Of a DNA stretch of 13,325 nt, positions 12,932-13,325 are shown piece by piece (position 1 is the first letter of the stretch; every line of letters begins with the position of its first letter). The notes beneath the pieces were generated by a model. It had not been told where the DNA came from. It made no database searches and was given only the letters and a program-made list of their open reading frames with translations. The translations under genes and the position numbers were made by a program. The stretch comes from an uncultured Alphaproteobacteria bacterium (GTDB lineage Bacteria > Pseudomonadota > Alphaproteobacteria > Caulobacterales > Parvularculaceae). The stretch covers positions 1-13,325 of the forward strand of contig CALKYG010000219.1 of the NCBI GenBank assembly GCA_938003575.1. The letters run 5' to 3'.

Positions 12932-13325
12932 ATGAACAAGCCCTTAGAACACGAAGTGACTGGAATTCCCGGGACTTTTTCAATGAAGCGCGAATTAACC
13001 ATCGTCGTGCCGGCCTATAATGAGGCAAAGGCCATTGGCCAGACAATGTCCGCCCTCAAGGACATGTTGGCGAAGGCGGGAGTCGATGGCGAGATTGTTG
13101 TTGTGGACGACGGCTCAAAAGATGGCACCGGCGATGCGGCCGAGGCGGCCGGCGTCACGGTTATCCGGCTGGAGGAGAATCGCGGCTACGGCTTTGCGTT
13201 AAAGACGGGCATCGCCAATTCGGATTCCAAGTTTGTGGCGATTATCGATGCCGACGGCACCTATCCCGCTGAAAAGATTCCGGACATGTTAAAACTCTGC
13301 GAGAACGCCGACATGGTCGTCGGAG
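12932..13325 (+). CDS. Family 2 glycosyltransferase, 3' end beyond window
   Basis: Start of a GT-A fold glycosyltransferase; 131 residues are visible and the frame is open to the last base. Seen, numbered from the ATG at 12932: LTIVVPAYNEAKAI (22-35) opening the nucleotide-binding fold, EIVVVDDGSKDGT (54-66) with the Asp pair, NRGYGFALKTGI (83-94), and the metal motif IDADGTYPAEKI (105-116). The DADGTYP and DMVVG segments are characteristic of the polyprenyl-phosphate sugar transferase branch (dolichol-phosphate-mannose-synthase-like), so it may load a sugar on a lipid carrier at the membrane, but the C-terminus needed to decide is missing. The ATG at 12983 is an equally good start, since the domain begins just after it; neither has a strong ribosome site. 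Confidence 0.88.
   Translation, partial: MNKPLEHEVTGIPGTFSMKRELTIVVPAYNEAKAIGQTMSALKDMLAKAGVDGEIVVVDDGSKDGTGDAAEAAGVTVIRLEENRGYGFALKTGIANSDSKFVAIIDADGTYPAEKIPDMLKLCENADMVVG

Overview
The window reads as chromosomal DNA of a free-living alphaproteobacterium. The evidence is moderately high GC with GC-rich third positions, a DUF1491 protein (a family typical of Alphaproteobacteria), a DivJ/PleC-like histidine kinase, an initiator tRNA with an A-U pair at 29-41, and several TTAAC and GANTC motifs of the kind read by CtrA and CcrM/GcrA. A Caulobacter/Hyphomonas/Parvularcula-type relative is my best guess; no marker here fixes the genus.

Layout. (1) 1-627: 3' part of a serine acetyltransferase gene (cysE), which meets the next gene stop-to-stop. 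(2) 628-2390: a minus-strand operon of beta-class glutathione S-transferase, SnoaL/NTF2-like protein and 4-oxalocrotonate tautomerase-like protein. It diverges from an HxlR-family regulator, and a near-consensus sigma70 promoter and repeat elements lie between them. This looks like an electrophile/xenobiotic response unit with a cysteine-containing DNA-binding sensor. (3) 2425-3465: an unrecognised secreted protein on the minus strand, with an intrinsic terminator that overlaps the end of the HxlR gene. (4) 3466-5393: a regulatory gap with a symmetric GTTAAC/GANTC module, then a soluble PAS-like/HisKA/HATPase kinase and a DUF1491 gene. (5) 5494-6375: a metallo-beta-lactamase-fold lipoprotein of the N-acyl-homoserine-lactonase family, minus strand. 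(6) 6558-6634: initiator tRNA-Met(CAU). (7) 6773-12692: AraC-family regulator, TonB-dependent receptor, membrane-anchored alpha/beta hydrolase and spinster-like MFS transporter, all on the plus strand. (8) 12932-end: the start of a family 2 glycosyltransferase.

How the genes may work together. The region 7 genes make a logical uptake line: outer-membrane import by the TonB receptor, cleavage of an ester or similar bond by a hydrolase tethered to the inner membrane, and inner-membrane transport by the MFS protein, probably controlled by the AraC regulator. The substrate cannot be read from the sequence. In region 2 the regulator probably releases the GST operon promoter when its N-terminal cysteine is modified. 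No transposase, integrase, CRISPR array or phage gene is visible; this looks like ordinary core plus catabolic accessory DNA. The items most worth a second look are the symmetric module at 3706-3744, the operator pair at 1953-2012, the variant initiator tRNA and the uncharacterised secreted protein.
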